A stretch of DNA of 64,000 nucleotides from Ectocarpus siliculosus. Its lineage: Eukaryota; Sar; Phaeophyceae; Ectocarpales; Ectocarpaceae. The stretch spans positions 106,757-170,756 of the forward strand of contig FN648398.1 in the NCBI GenBank assembly GCA_000310025.1, given 5' to 3'. Below are positions 32,860 to 46,460 of this stretch, one piece after another. How positions within the stretch are numbered: the stretch's first letter is position 1; each line of letters starts with the position of its first letter. A program made the position numbers and the translations under genes. The notes under the pieces are model-generated. The model worked only from the letters and a program-made list of their open reading frames with translations, ran no database searches and was not told where the DNA came from.

Positions 32860-35800
32860 CAACAACAACAATCCAGTTGGCCGGCTCCTTCGAACTTGGC
32901 CGACTGGCGTGGCGACGGCCTGGCCTCGAGCAACGGGCCGGCGGCGCCTGCGGTCGCGACAGGCAGCAGCAGCAGCAGCAGCGCGGGCCCATCCCGCCTC
33001 CCCGCTGCCGGATACTCCAGTAACGCTTGCGAGCTTGCTCTGTCTCCCCACGTTGAAATGGCCGCTCACCAACCCACGCCACCGCCACGAGCTCCATCAC
33101 CCTTTTCTCCCATCGTGGGCGCGCCGCCGCCGGCGGGCGGGTTGACGCCCTCTGCCCCTGAACAGGGAACAGCAACAGCGGGAGGAGGAAGAGGAGGAGC
33201 ATTTGCGGACGAAGCTAGTTTGAATCGTAGTGGCGCTGCTGCTGCTGCTGCTGCTGCTGCGACGTACAGAAGCGCCCAGCAGCAGGACGAGGGTGGTGCC
33301 TCCACTCCCCCGCCGCGCGAATCAAAATCTCCGAGCGTGTCGCCCGGGGCCACGACCTCCCCCGGAGGGAGCAGCAGCGCACCTCGCACTACTCCCAAAA
33401 AGAAATCGAGGTTGGTCAAGAAGAAGAAACCAAAGGTGGGCGCGGCGGCGGATGGGCCCGTGAGGAGGAGGAGGGTGGTCAAGGTCAAGAAGGCCCGGCC
33501 GCCTGAGGTGGGGCTGGGAGAGAGGGGACGAGAGCGGTCGATGAATATTTTGCGTCTTCTGGCTGGCAGCCCGCTCTCGGAGGAGTTTCGGAAGCCAGTG
33601 GTGCAGCTGCATCCCGAGGTGAGGATGCTGCCGCTTACACGTGTGTTCACTAGTGTTCGCGTATGCATGCATGGTATTTCTATTATTATACTGTTTAGTT
33701 GATGTACTGCAGTGCATGTGTCGTGGCTATTGTAGTGTTACTCTGTTTGGTGTTCTTCTACAACCTGGTACATTTTTAGTGGGTCATGGCATCCCGTTCA
33801 CTCATGCGTTCGCGTTATCGTCATGTGGTGTACGTGTCTATGTGCTCGAAGGAAGGCTGCCCCCCCTCTCCCGTTGGTCTCGCACATGCATGCATGATTA
33901 GCCAACAGCAACAGCAGTAGTCGAAACAAACGTGTGCTTAGAAGTACTTTGCGCCAAAAATAACACGATTTTGAACGCCTATTATTAGTCTACAGCAGTA
34001 CTTCCCACGACGGTCCTTTGCCCTCTCCCCAGCAGCACATCAATGTAATGTAATCTGTTACAAGCAGGAGGGTTTGTCCAGGACTGCGTGCGCGTTATAT
34101 TTTTGTTTCAGCACACGTGCATTTTCCCCCCTTCAACAAGGCGGTGAAGTGTGCAATTCTGCGCTCATGTTTTTACTCTTGTGCAGTGTTGGATCTCACT
34201 TGCTGCTCTGCTACAAACTCCATGTGCTGATCATTTCGGCGATGATAGGTACTCGTACTTACACATCCTGCTGTTCCACTCAAATGCTTTTGGAAACCTG
34301 TTATTGCGCCCTGGTGCGTGTGAACAGCAGTTTCTTGGACCGGGTGGTTGAATCCCATTCCCCCTTCGCCATCGAACCCCTGACCTGTCTGAATCCTTGG
34401 CTAGACACTACTCACCTCCCCCCCGAATATTAGATATTTTGGCTGTAGCACAAGGGTAAGGATATTTTACCGTGTGCGGTGGTTAATATCTACGGAGGCG
34501 GAAGGCGCCGAATGCCTCATCGATGGCCTGTGCAATCCCCAGTGTATACATCGTGCACCAATAATCTCAAGTGGCCCAAATTATTAGGGTCTTCTCTGCA
34601 TGCTATGGAGAGACTGCATATGCTGTATGTAGGAGAGACAAGCGACGAACACCCTATATTTGTCCCGATTGTTTCTAGGACCGGTGCATGACTGCTGCCA
34701 ACAGCGAACGACGTGGCTGCCGCAGTAACGTATGAATACATCTCGTCGCGGCTGAAAATCAGTCTCCTCAACGACATCGGAAGCGACTGGCTGCTGTTGC
34801 TTGAGCCTCTAGTCCAAGTCGCTAGGAATGATTTGGATGACCTCGACCTACCCCCCTCCAAAAAAAAATGTCCTCTGTGCCGAGACCTTGTCTCGAAACC
34901 CACAACGCCACCCCGCTGACGAGAACTTTGTGTTTTCGTGCTTGCGACGCAGCTGGCGGAAAGATACACGGTGGAGGTGCGACGTCCCATCGACCTCACC
35001 ACGGTGGCTAGGCGAGTCAGGAGAGGCACGTACGACAACTCCGCGGGCCGGCTGAGGCGCGACATCGCCCGCATCTTCACCAACTGCGAGAGGTTCAACA
35101 TGTGCAGTGGTCAGCTCTTCGTCGGCATCGCGCGTCATCTGAGGGTGAGGTTGGGTGAGGGAAGCGGGGGCCCGCGTTGTGGGGATACGCATGCCTTGGT
35201 TGCCCTTTGGTCGCTTGCCCGTTGGCGTAGAAAGTGGTATGACAGATGGGACACACCAGGAAGAGCTTCGCAGTGGCACGACCGACTACATTTCTCGGGG
35301 CGACTGGGTCGGTCGCTCTCGCACCAGTGTCACACAGACCCGCCATGCACCATCCTTCTTCTGTCAAAAAGCTTGCTCGCTGAACGAAACTATTACACTC
35401 CCCTGAAGTACGTGCCCCTCCCGTCCTTGCACCCCCGCGGCAGGCGCTTTTCGAATCAAAGTGGGCGGAATCCGACCTGCCGTACCCTGGAGAGAGCCAG
35501 GCCACCTCGCACCGCCGACGCGCCGCTCTCCGCACTGCCAGGTACCGCCTGTGCTGGCGAGCGCAGCTGCGGGGCCCCCTCCGCGAGGCCGCCCGGCAGG
35601 CGGTCCGGGCGGCGAGCGCGGCGGCTCTCGCTGCCGGCGGCCCCGGCGCGAACGGGGTGTCGCGGGAGTTCTCCGAGGACATCCTGCCGATGCTCTCAGG
35701 GGAAGGGGAGGAGAGCAACGAGGAGTGGACCCTAGGGCTCTTCGCGGAGCGGGCGTGCCTGGCCCTGGGGTTGCGGGCGAACCAGCCCCCCCCGGTGGAG

Positions 35801-38800
35801 GAGGCGTGTCCGGGTGGCGGTGGCGAAGCAGCAGCAGCAGCCGCCGCCGCCGCCGCCGGCGAGAAGGCCGGGCGCGACGCCTGCGCGGACTGGCTGTTCG
35901 GCCCTCGACAGGCCGCCTGGCTGGCGGCGGAGACGGCGCCAGCCGGGGAGAAGCGGGACCCGGCGTCGGCGCCGCCCCCTGTGGCGACCGCCGCGGTGGT
36001 GTCGGCGGCGTGGCGGGCCCTCGACGGCGCTCTCTCGCCGGCGACGGTGCTGGTGGCCTCCAACGCGGCGCGGGGCACCCCGTTCTCGTCCGTGTGGGCG
36101 CGGCCGGACAAGCTCGTCTGGGCCAAGCAGGCGAAGAACACGTTCTGGCCGGCCATGCTGCTGTGGGGCAGCGGCACCACGGCGGCCCTCAAGGAGGTGA
36201 ACATGGGCAGGGTGCCCCCAGCGTTCCGGGAGGAGCTCGAGAAGCAGGTGTGCGTGTATGAGGTTTTTTAATTGTTAGCATCGACCGCGCTCACCGGCTG
36301 GCCAATGAAAATGCGTCGGTGTGCGTGTGTGTTTATTCATAAGGTAGTTCGGCACGACCGCCTTGACCAAACCGGGCGGCCAACGAAATTTACGTCAGTG
36401 TCAGCGTGCAACAATCGAGGTACTCGCAAGAGGACCAAGCTTCTGGATGGGTGTGGGCGTGGGTGTCGGTGTGTTTTTTTTTTTTCTGGTGTACTGCGAA
36501 AAATTATCACTGTCCTTTTTTGCTCAACGACTCGGTCTCTGCCGTGTCCTCATCGCCCTTTTGCATGCGCTTCACGAGAACCTTCGATAGGCCTGATCGA
36601 TCACCGGTGTTGGCCCAATCACTCCCAAAATGTGGATCCCATCTGGGCCGTGATTATCGGTAGGTCCCGTGCAAGACCCCCGGCCCACCCTCTCATATCC
36701 TCGGCGCACTATTCCCTCTTCTTTTTTCTTTTTTTTGTTGCTGGTTGCGGCGCAACAGGCGAAAGGAACGAAGGGAAACAACAGAAACGGCGCGGTAGTG
36801 GAGTTCTTCGGATTGCATGAGTTCGCCCTGCTCAAGCCGGACGCTCTGAGGCCACTCTCCACCCTCGACAAGAGCCCAAACAAAACGGTGCGCGCACTGT
36901 TGTCATCTTGGTCGGGATTGCCCACCGGTACCCAAATCGTTGACCTATTGAATCGACGCACGCCACCGGTTGTTTGTTTAGTTAATTAATTAGGGAAAAA
37001 TTATTTGTTGTTATGGACGAGTGAGCCACGCTGCGATGAAACCCCTACGACGTACCTGTGCTGAGAACACGGCATTTTTTTTTTTTGCGCCACCCCCGGT
37101 TCACGGAAGAAGAGCTGTTAGGATAGCATTTTCGAATTCCCGCATACGAGCATGGTGTTTTCGTGCTCGCCACTGGCCTGCGGGCACGTTGCGAGGGCGT
37201 GCGAGTTCGGCGTGGGAGGAGGTTTGGCGATGCGCCGGCAGCTCCCGCGCGCGTGTTTTCGCATGCACTGCCCTGTGTGGCTGAAGAGGAGGCGTGGACG
37301 TACGTTCCCGCGCTCGTCATATTTTCTTCATTATTTTCATGCTAGGTTGCTCTTGGTGTTGTCGTTCATGTTGCAATATGTAGCATCAAAGATCATGTTC
37401 GTTGACATGTTCACCGCTCCCCCCCCCTTCCCCCCGACCACGTGTCTGTCAGGTGTCGAAGAATAAGCGGTGGGACCCAACGATGGAAGAGGCTAGGAAG
37501 GCCGTGGTCAACCTGAGGGATCTCGAGACATCGATGTACATGCCGCAGCCGGAGCCCGCAGCAGGACTGAACGGGTTGACGATGGAACCTTCGAGCGAAG
37601 AGGTGGGAACGGTGTTCGGAATTGATGTTTCCTCAGCCATTGACCCGACCTCTCGGTTCTTTCGTCATGCCGTGGTAGTGTTGGAACCAGGCGCTTGCTC
37701 GCGTGAGTTCGAACCTTGGCGCAGCCACGCGATTTTTTTTTTTTTCTCACGGTATGCCTAGAACGAATGTGGCCGAAGTTGCAATAGTTCGTGTGTACGT
37801 AGTTCTGGCTGCATCCGTCTCGCCATTAATTTAAGGCAAGCCCCTCAGAAGAAGAAATTAGCGGAGAAAATTAGAGGAATTCCTCTTCGGTGTGGCGTTC
37901 TCCTCTGTGACCTCGACCGCTGCTTCCGACAAACCTATGGTTGTTGTTGTACATCCAGAAATGTATAGATATAGGGGGGCGTCTAGAACATCCGGGATGC
38001 AACACTCAACGCACACACAGGCATATTTGAGTTGCGGCGTTTGTCTTCTTCCTGTTGGTGGTACTACATGACCAGGCACAACAAGAAATCACAAGTACGT
38101 TTCCTCCCACATGACGCCGATCCTACACGCAGTGCGTACTCTATCTGACCCCCCCCCCCCCCCCTCCCTTCACATATTAAAGCTCCACCAGACGGGGACA
38201 CCGGCCTCCGACACCGATACCTCTAGCGGGGAGAGCACCCTCGAATCGGACACGGAGTCCAACGCGGATTTGGCGTCGCCCCCCACGGCGGAGTGCTCCT
38301 CCTCCTCCTGCTCTTCCTCCTCCTCCTCGCCCTTCCCCGCTCCTTCCTGCACGGCAGCCGTCGCGGGATCGGCGTCGTCGGTAGGGGGCCCGCACCGAGA
38401 CTCCCTCGGCGGCGGGGGGGCTCCGTCTTCGCTGAGGGCAATGTCTCCGCCGCCGCCCCCGACGCGAGCGACGCTGCTTCTGTTGTCAACGGGCGTCTCT
38501 CAGCAAGTTGTGTGACACACACCGCCCGCTGTTCTACATTTTACTCGTGTTGTTTCATTTCTGGCCCGCAGACCACAGCGCTCTCTCTGGCTGATTTGCC
38601 GTGGGTAAAAAGTGGGGAGGCTCATGTGGTTGGTGTGTGCTACGACGGGGTGACCGACATNNNNNNNNNNNNNNNNNNNNNNNNNNNNNNNNNNNNNNNN
38701 NNNNNNNNNNNNNNNNNNNNNNNNNNNNNNNNNNNNNNNNNNNNNNNNNNNNNNNNNNNNGCGGCGGCGTGGCCGGCAAGCCCCGGGGGCCGGTGAAGCG

Positions 38801-41800
38801 CAAGCGGAACCCGCTGACGGAGGAGCAGAAGTTTGCGCGGAAGATTAGAAGTAGGAAGCTGGTGCTGGAGAAGCAGCTGCTGCGGGAACAGCAGCGGCAG
38901 CAGCAGCAGCAACAGCAGCCCACGGGCCCCCCGGGGGCAGGGGGGGGGAATGCCGCTCCCACCGGGACCCCTCCGCTCCCCCCCAGCTTCGAGGGCTTGA
39001 ACGCGGCGGGAGGGGGGAAAGGACGGAGCGGCGGTCTATCGGCGTGGAGGTTGGCCTTGAAACGACCGCTGGAAGAGCTCACCCCGAAGGAAAGGGCCTT
39101 GGAGAAGGTCTGCAGGTACCTGGATAAGTTCGGGGACATGTTCTCGCCGCAGGCGCAGCTCAAGGCAGCGGCGGAAGCTCGAGACAAAGACAAGGTAGGG
39201 AGAGCCGCTTGTCGTGGTGCCTGGGAGAGGGTTATGATGTGCGTTGTTTGTCAGTGGGTGCTCGCCTACGCGTGTGCTTCGTCAGTGAATGATTTTTATA
39301 TGTGTTCATGGCGGTCTTATCTTGCGTTTTCGGCTTTTTTGTGTTGGCGTTCTTCGTCCCAGGCGGCTATGCTCGGCGGGAGGGGCCACAACAACGCCCC
39401 ATCTGCACCTGCGGCGGCCGCGGTGCTGGGACAGACCGGGCTGTGGGGGAGCCTGATGGGCGCGCCGGCAAAGGTTGAGGAGGAGACGGAGAGCACGGAC
39501 GGCGAAGACGAGGTACGCAGATGTCTACCTTGCTTTTGGCGTTCTTTTTGTCCAAGTATCGGTGGGAAGTAAGCTTGACCCGTTCATCTGGACCGATGTG
39601 CTTGCAGGAGAATCGTGTAACGCTTGTACGAAGATAAACAGGTTTTTGTTGTATCCTCGTATGAAACGACAAGATTTGAGGTTTCTCTAAGGGTGACCAA
39701 TACTGGTGTTGTACTTGGCGCTTCTAGACGCTCTTTACGTTGGTCGCGGATGAAATGGTTTTTGGTGTCTGCTGTGGTGTCTCTCTCTCCAGAGGTGAGT
39801 ACCGTATCACTTGGTTTTTTCGTCAACGCCGTCTATCTCTCGTTTCCTTCCCCCCCCCTCTCTGCTTCCGCCCACCCCCTCGCGTTGCCCGCTTTTGACA
39901 ACGTCCAAAAGGACATCGGCATGATCGACTCCGAGGGGCCGAACAAATGCGCTGACCGCAAGGCGGCGCTCCGACGGCAACAGGAGATCCTCAGAAAGGA
40001 CATCGAGAACTTGCAAGCCCGCGCGGTCCTCCAGGTATGTGGGCATCCATCGAGCGGGAAAATGTTGTCGAAGTTTGCGGGGTCTCTGAAAAATGACGTA
40101 CGTAGCGCTCTCGGGATGGTGCTAGTCATAACCGTTGCTGCTGGCTTCTGTCGACTGCAGGAGAAAAGGCTGAACGGGCTGGGAGCGGCCATCCCTCCGC
40201 ACGCCGCGCGGCAAGCGAAACGGGACCGGGAGTGGAGGGAGTTCCTCGACAGGCGGACAAGCGACTCCTCCGCCGCTACCGCTTCTCCACGGCCGTCGGC
40301 TTCTGAGGGGGTGAGGCTTGACGTGCGTTCTCATCTTGTCTGCGGTATGTGTTGTCTTCTCGTCGGGAGTCGTCCTGGCCCTCACCCTGGGTCTGGGGGT
40401 GTTGGAAAACGTGGAACGTTCAGCGCCCCGCTTGGTAATCTCTGCCGGTTTCCCGGACAAGCGGATTTCACCGGTTGGAAAAAGTGGAACTTTTCCGCGC
40501 CCCACTTGGTAGTCTCTACCGGTTTCCCCCGACATTTTTCGTACCAAGTAAATTTTTGTTTTCTACGACTGCTGTGAACCATTTTTTTCTTGGAATGACG
40601 TATGTGGAGACGCAACAAGCAGCGGTTGGCATGCGGGCTCGCGGTGTTGGGCAGCTGCAAGTTCTGCCCCTGTCGGCCTTTCTCCGCGTCTGTACATATT
40701 TTCGTGTCGGGAGGCTGCTTGTCTACTACCTCAGTAGCTTTGTTGTCTTCCGAGCCTTCGGAACACCCATCTTGTGGCGGTGAACGACAATATCAGCGAT
40801 TGCGCTTTTCTCCAACCGTTCCTCTCTTATCCGTGTCCTACCATGCCCCGCGGCACCCCGTTGGGTGTATGGCCTCCAAATACACAAAACCTCGGCTACA
40901 CCGTATCTATCACATTTTCGTCAATCTAACGCGTGCTTTTTGTTGCTGGCGCCCCCCTCTCTTGTCTCCCCAGAGCGCGAAACACCCTCCAGCTTCCCCC
41001 GCCGCCAGTGGGACTGCCGTTCCTGCCTCCTCCGGTGCAGCTGCCGCTGGGACATCTCAAGCCACCCCTTCCTCTGCTAACGGGGGCGACTCGGCCTCAT
41101 CTCCTGGTTGCTCTTCGTTGTCTCGCGGGAGCGGTGACCGGGGAGGCGGCGCCGCCGGCGCGAGTTCTTCTTCGCGAGCGTACGGGAGTTCGGCGTTCCG
41201 CGGCGTTAACCTGAACGGCAACCGCTGGTTGGCGCGCATTTCTCAGGCAAGTGGTGTGACAAAGCAGAGAGAGGCCTACCGCGTCAGTTGTGGTGTCTAC
41301 GTCACACGGCGGCACGTCGCGGCCTAAATTTCTCTCACAATTGTATGTGGATAAGAGACTAACGACGGGTGTTGGAATAGATCAGAATGCCTCCGAGGTA
41401 TTACGTTTTTAGGAGATGATGTATGTACACTGATCATATTCATCACGTGGGTCAACGCGAGGAAGGAAGTCGATGGACTCTGTTTGGTGTGGCTTACTGG
41501 TGGCTCTCGAACAACCGGCACTCGCCTATTTAGCTGTCTTTAGCGTGGCACACGCGTACGAACTTGACGCAGGGACGGATCTATATTTTTTTTTCATAGG
41601 AGGCATGTATACATGTATGGTATGTCAAAACCCTGGGTATCCTTTTTGTTAAGCTACGTCCATATGCCTTGCACATCTTGTGGAAATGCCGCAGTTTTTT
41701 TTGTTACCAACTGTTGGGTGTTTTTTTTTCTGATTTTTCTTGTTAAAATCGTCATCCGTGGCTGCCTTTTTCGCGCCAACAGGACGGGAAAAAGAAGAGC

Positions 41801-43026
41801 CTTGGCGGTTACGCCACCGAGGAGGAAGCGGCCAAGGCCTACGATCGCGCCGCCTTGCAGCTGTTCGGGCCTGGCGCCGTGACCAACTTCAAGGACGGCA
41901 AGCGGGTGCAACTAGAGGGGAGGAGTCAACGAAGCGGCGGCGGCGGCGGCGGGTCCGGGGGGGCGTGCAAGCCCAAGCCTTCCCCGGCAGCCAGGCCGGT
42001 AGACGCCGCCAAGGAGCCGGTCGAACGACCACGCGAAGAACAAGACAGCGGAGACGCGGTAAGCAGCCAGGAGGCATGCTCGACTCCGGCTAAGCCGCCG
42101 GTTGCCAGCCCGGAGAACACACCCGACAGTCTTGAAACCCCGAAGGAGGCGGTGGCGGCGGCATCTGCTGAGGAAGCCAACGGCGGTGCTTCGGCTCCCG
42201 AATCCGAGAACGTCGACATCGGCGGCAGCACACCAAGCGACCCCCTTTTAGAGGTGGGGGCAGCTGACCACGCTGACGAAGAGGAAATGGACGTCGTCAC
42301 GCCGGCGGCGGCGGCGGCAGCGGTGCCCTCTTCCGAGAAGGTGGTGCCGTCGTCGGCGCCGGAGTCTTTGTCCGAGCCGGGCGTGCCCCCGGGGTACGTT
42401 TCCGTCTTCCAGGGTCACTCCGCGCCGGTGGTTGCCGCTGCCGCGGCTTACGCCCACCCCGGTTTCGCGCCCCCGGCGCCCGCGGGCTCTGCGGACACCG
42501 TCATGTGGCCGGGGCCAGCTCCGGCGGGGCACCCGGGGTTCAACCCTTACGGCGCGGCCTCGGTGGGCAACGCGTACGGCCTGCAGTACGGCGGGGCGCC
42601 CGCGGGGTACAGGCAGGCGCAGCACTCGCCCACCGGCATCGCCTCGGGGCTGGCAGCGGCAGCGGCGGCGGCGGCGGCGGCGGCCGCTGCGGCCGAGCAC
42701 AACCAAGCGCTCATGAACGGCAAGGGGCCACCGGCGGCGTACTCGGCCGCGGCCCCGGGCTACGGGATGTACGGCGCACACCCCGTGTTCTTCCACGGGC
42801 AGCAACCGGGGTCGTCGGACGGGGCTTCAGGCTTCGCCCTGTCCGCGCCATCGGCGATGCCAGGGATGCCGCAGCAGCAGGGGGCTCAGCAGGACCACAA
42901 GTCTGTGAACCCCCCGCCCAAGGCGCCGTCTCCGCTCACCGTCGCCGCCCCTTCGTCCGGCGGCGCTGCCGGCCAAGGGTACTCCCAAGCGGCGCTCGTG
43001 AACATGCACGCCCAGCAGCAGTACGC

Positions 43027-43062
<36 letters not shown>

Positions 43063-43417
43063 CAGCCAAGGGGGGCACCTGAACGTAGCGCAGGCGGCGG
43101 CCGCGGCGCAGGCCGCCGCGGAGTGTGGTGGTCCCGGCAGCCCGGCGAGGTTAATGTACGCAGCGGCGGCGGCAGCGGCAGCGGCGGGGGGGGCAGCGGG
43201 TGGCGTCTACGCTCACGACGCCGGGGGTGCCGTGCATCACTACTACCCCGGGGGCGCAGGCGCGGTGCCCCTGGTGGCGGAGCAGAGGCAAGAGCGGCAC
43301 CAGGCCCTCGCGCAGCAGCGGCAGGAGGAGCTGACGCTCGCGGCCCAGCAGAGGTTCTACGACGAGTACAGGCGAGCCAATGGTCTCGAGTCTCGCGGGG
43401 GCCAGGCTCCGCGCTAG
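32671..43417 (+). CDS. Bromodomain-PWWP-AP2/ERF chromatin protein
   Basis: Exons: 32671-33618, 34953-35144, 35444-36247, 36759-36887, 37453-37602, 38183-38506, 38572-38604 (or onward into the gap), after-gap to 39194, 39363-39512, 39912-40034, 40161-40310, 40974-41246, 41783-43417. Every defined junction is phase 0; an in-frame stop precedes the ATG. A bromodomain spans about residues 290-395, with FRKPVVQLHP, RRPIDLTTVARRVRRGTY and FTNCERFN (acetyl-lysine Asn kept). A PWWP-like domain lies at about 600-740, with LVWAKQAKNTFWPAMLL and VVEFFGLHEFALLKP. A charged, coiled-coil-like part precedes the AP2/ERF domain (about 1217-1275: FRGVNLNGNRWLARIS, then EEEAAKAYDRAALQLFG). The C-terminus is Ala/Gln/Gly-rich. 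Bromodomains bind acetylated histones, PWWP domains bind methylated histones and DNA, and AP2 binds DNA, so a nuclear regulator is inferred. The intron inside AP2 uses a GC donor. Confidence 0.85.
33619..34952. other. Intron 1 of bromodomain gene
   Basis: A 1.3-kb intron that splits the bromodomain between LHPE and LAERY. A further weak tRNA-like stretch (minus strand, about 34330-34430, with GGGGTTCGATGGC) lies inside. Nothing else is recognised. Confidence 0.6.
37663..37746 (+). pseudogene. tRNA-like relic with T-run
   Basis: A-box-like TGGTAGTGTTGG, B-box-like GAGTTCGAACC about 35 bases later and a run of 12 T at 37735, as in a Pol III unit. No full cloverleaf can be drawn. It lies in intron 5 of the bromodomain gene. 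Confidence 0.4.
38661..38760. other. Assembly gap (100 N) inside bromodomain gene
   Basis: The gap falls between the short exon at 38572 and the Lys/Arg-rich exon ending at 39194. A splice site or a whole exon may be missing, so the protein length is a minimum. Confidence 1.
40403..40535. repeat. Two-copy tandem repeat, ~75 bp
   Basis: Both units carry GGAAAA-GTGGAAC, GCGCCCC-CTTGGTA and TCTCT-CCGGTTTCCC with scattered changes. It lies in intron 11 of the bromodomain gene. Confidence 0.8.
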
Positions 43418-46400
43418 AGTGCGGAGAAACGAGGTGGTGAGAGAGAGGATCTTAACCGGCATAGTCCGACTAGGGTTCTTTGGCGATCACGGCGCTCGAA
43501 AGGGCGGTTTGGCCGCGCACGAGCTTGACTCCCTTTGTCGGACCAGGCTTGTCGAGAGCTTGACCGCCTTAGTGTGACCGGGGTCTTCGGCTATCGCAGC
43601 GTCCAAAAGGACGGATAGGCCGCGCAAGACGTGAAGTGTGTTGAGACGAAACTGGCCCCGTGCGCGGATGACGCGTGTGTGTGGACCTCCCGGCAGTTAT
43701 CGCACGGATTCCAACTCTCGGTGCGATTTGTTGCCCGAGAATTGCGAGAGCGCAAGGGGAGCAAACGCAGCGCTGCGGCTGACAGCATAGAGGGGTTGCG
43801 TCAAGCGTAGAGATGAGGGGGGGCACGAGGGTATGATCGTTAGTGTCGTGCCTCTCTTGAGTATGGGTAGCACGGTTAGAGTAGGAGGGGCCGTGGAGCC
43901 TCCTGTCTTTAGCAGCAACACACCGCACGCAGCAGTATATACAACGTGGCAACGCTTCGTTGGCCTGAGGGCAGCGGAAAACGGAGCTCAACACGCCAGA
44001 TAGAGAAATATTCAAGGCGACACAACAAATGTCGGTATAGATGATACCGCTGTAACTGTCGTGAGAATTAGCAGCTTATTATGTATTGTGCCGGGCAGGC
44101 GATCGGTTAGTGTATGAACGAACGAACGTGGTCTTGATGTGTTTGACGGCTGAGAGGCTTTCGATGTTTTTTCGATTACTTGTAAGTGATTTTAAGGGTG
44201 GTGGTGTTTGTGGTTGCTATCTCTAGGGGCGGTCGCCGTTGAGTACGTAATGTACCGTGGTGTTGCTGTTTGACTCCACGCGTCGGGAGGGTAGAAAGAA
44301 GACCTGATTTCTTGCGAAAATGGTGGACAACGACGCACCAAAAAATGTAGCGTAGCTCAGTCGGGCGCATTGTGGCGTGGCTCGATGTTGAAGCGTATTC
44401 AGTTGTACTTCACGGGCACGTCAATGCAACCGCAGCAAGAAGAGTGGTTCAGCGTGCTCGGTTTCGCTTTCGCGTGTGTTGGGGTTCTCGACATCCCCCC
44501 GTGTGTATGTTCATTTGTGTACTACTGCTGCTGTAGAGGGGTTTTGACTTCAATACCATTATTGTACAAGCCTACTCTGTCTGATGACGGCGTTTCGAAA
44601 ATTTAGCGACACGTTTGGCGTTGTTCGTCTCGATGCTCTCTGTTGTTGTTCTTGTGGTGAAAACAACGTTCCCAGCACAGCCTTAGTCTTCCCTCGCCGT
44701 AAAGCTCCTCCCGACATGAGAGAGCTGGGAGAGAACGTGGAGGGAGGAGAGCGACATGATGAGGCGTGCCTTCGGAAACGGAGGACTGGCGAGAGAGAAG
44801 GGGCACAATAGAATAAGGAAATAAATAGCTACAGCAGTGTGCCTTGTCAGCGGATTTTTTCGTTGTACTGCATGTCAACATCACTGCAACGAATCGCGTT
44901 AGTTTTTTATCGATGAACAGCAGCACCAGTCGATCTGTTCGGTTGCTTCAACGCTGAAGTCGTGTTGACCCCGAAGACGTAGGAAGGAGAACTTTAGGCC
45001 TAGACTTCTTGCGAACTTCCTCCTCGTGGCTCGTTCTATGCACAAAAAACATTCCAACTTGAAACTTTCGGCACTTATTTATTTGCATAATTATATGCCT
45101 ACTAACTGCGCAGTCTACATCCCTCCGTCCAAACATGAAAAAGGGACGCTATTTATTCCCTCGGTCTGTCTGTGGTGCAATGGCACGAGGAGAGGAAGTC
45201 GGCAGTGAGAGTAGATGAGCATTATTATTAGCATTTCGTTAGTGTCATTATCAACCTTCCATTCACGCGGAACATCTTGCTTGCTGTTTGTTGTATTGTA
45301 TGCACACTACGTATGTAATACAAAAAAGCACGGGGGTGATGATTGGGGGAGGATGTTTTCCGAAGACATTCACTCGTTGGCTTTCCGACTCGGAGGGGGG
45401 GGGGGGCGGACTCTTACGAGTTGTGAGAAATCCGCGGGTCATCACTGCTGGGGAATTTTGAATTTTGCCTATCCTGGAAAGTGAAGCTCTTTGGATTATC
45501 TAGGAATTTGAATCCAAGTGTAAAATAATCACCCTACAACACACAGCAGTAAACGCCCTGGATGCAGCAAGACGAGCCAGAGAGAAGCGAGAAGCACAGG
45601 AAGGAGTCTGTTGTTGTGGATGATGGATCATACCTTTTTGGGACGGGGATTTGCGGATTTGACAACGAGCCAGAGAGAAGCAGGAAGGACTAGATACCTT
45701 TGGGGGGGGAATTTGCGAATTTACCGATCATAAGGTTCCACAATGTATTTAGTGAGTGGTGCACGTTGCTCTTTTCGGCGTACGGATGGATGGGGGTGAG
45801 ACACACAAGAAGAAGAAGCAGAAGAAGAGGAGAGCTGACGACAAAGAAAGAGAGGTGGTGAAAAAAAAAATAGGTGTTTGTTGTTGACACCTCGGCTTTG
45901 GTGCGTTCCGACAACAAAGAGAGGATGATTAACTGATGTCCAGAAAAATGGGGATGACAACACACTCATCGCCATCACCGCCGCCCCGTCTTTTATTTAG
46001 CCTGCAAAGATGTTTTCTCGAATTCCAACGAGCGGTCCATCTATCTATATATATGATCCATGATGAGCTACATGATGGTGCCTAAGAATTGAAAACCAAA
46101 ATAAACCTGTGCCTGGGTGCAGCACTGAAATGAACTTGAACACGCACTCCTAGGTACCCCTTACCACCACGGAACCCCCAGCGAGTGAAAAAACAAAACG
46201 AAAGCTGTGCACAGCAGGCACAAGACACAGACACACTAGAAGGCCGGCGAGCCCCCACCACCACCGCAACAACGAGGGAGAGGGCGATCGCCTGGTTGCA
46301 GCACCTCGGCTCAACGTCGGGGCTCGAAAAGTCGCGCCGAATGCCCCCGCCCCGCCGCCTCGCTAGAATCTGCTCTCGACACAACAAGTCTAAAAAAACT

Positions 46401-46460
46401 AAGAACGCGGGAGAGATCGTTTGGGGTGACTCGAAAAAGAGACGACTTTTAGTCGCTTGA
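43418..46460. other. Intergenic, bromodomain to RING gene
   Basis: A 3.0-kb stretch expected to hold the 3' UTR of one gene and the promoter of the next. No protein, RNA gene or repeat family is recognised. A short A-box-like TAGCTCAGTCGG at 44354 has no matching B-box. Confidence 0.5.

Noticed and set aside
44345-44395. tRNA start (GTAGCTCAGTCGGGCGC)
   Set aside because: No B-box or acceptor-stem partner follows.
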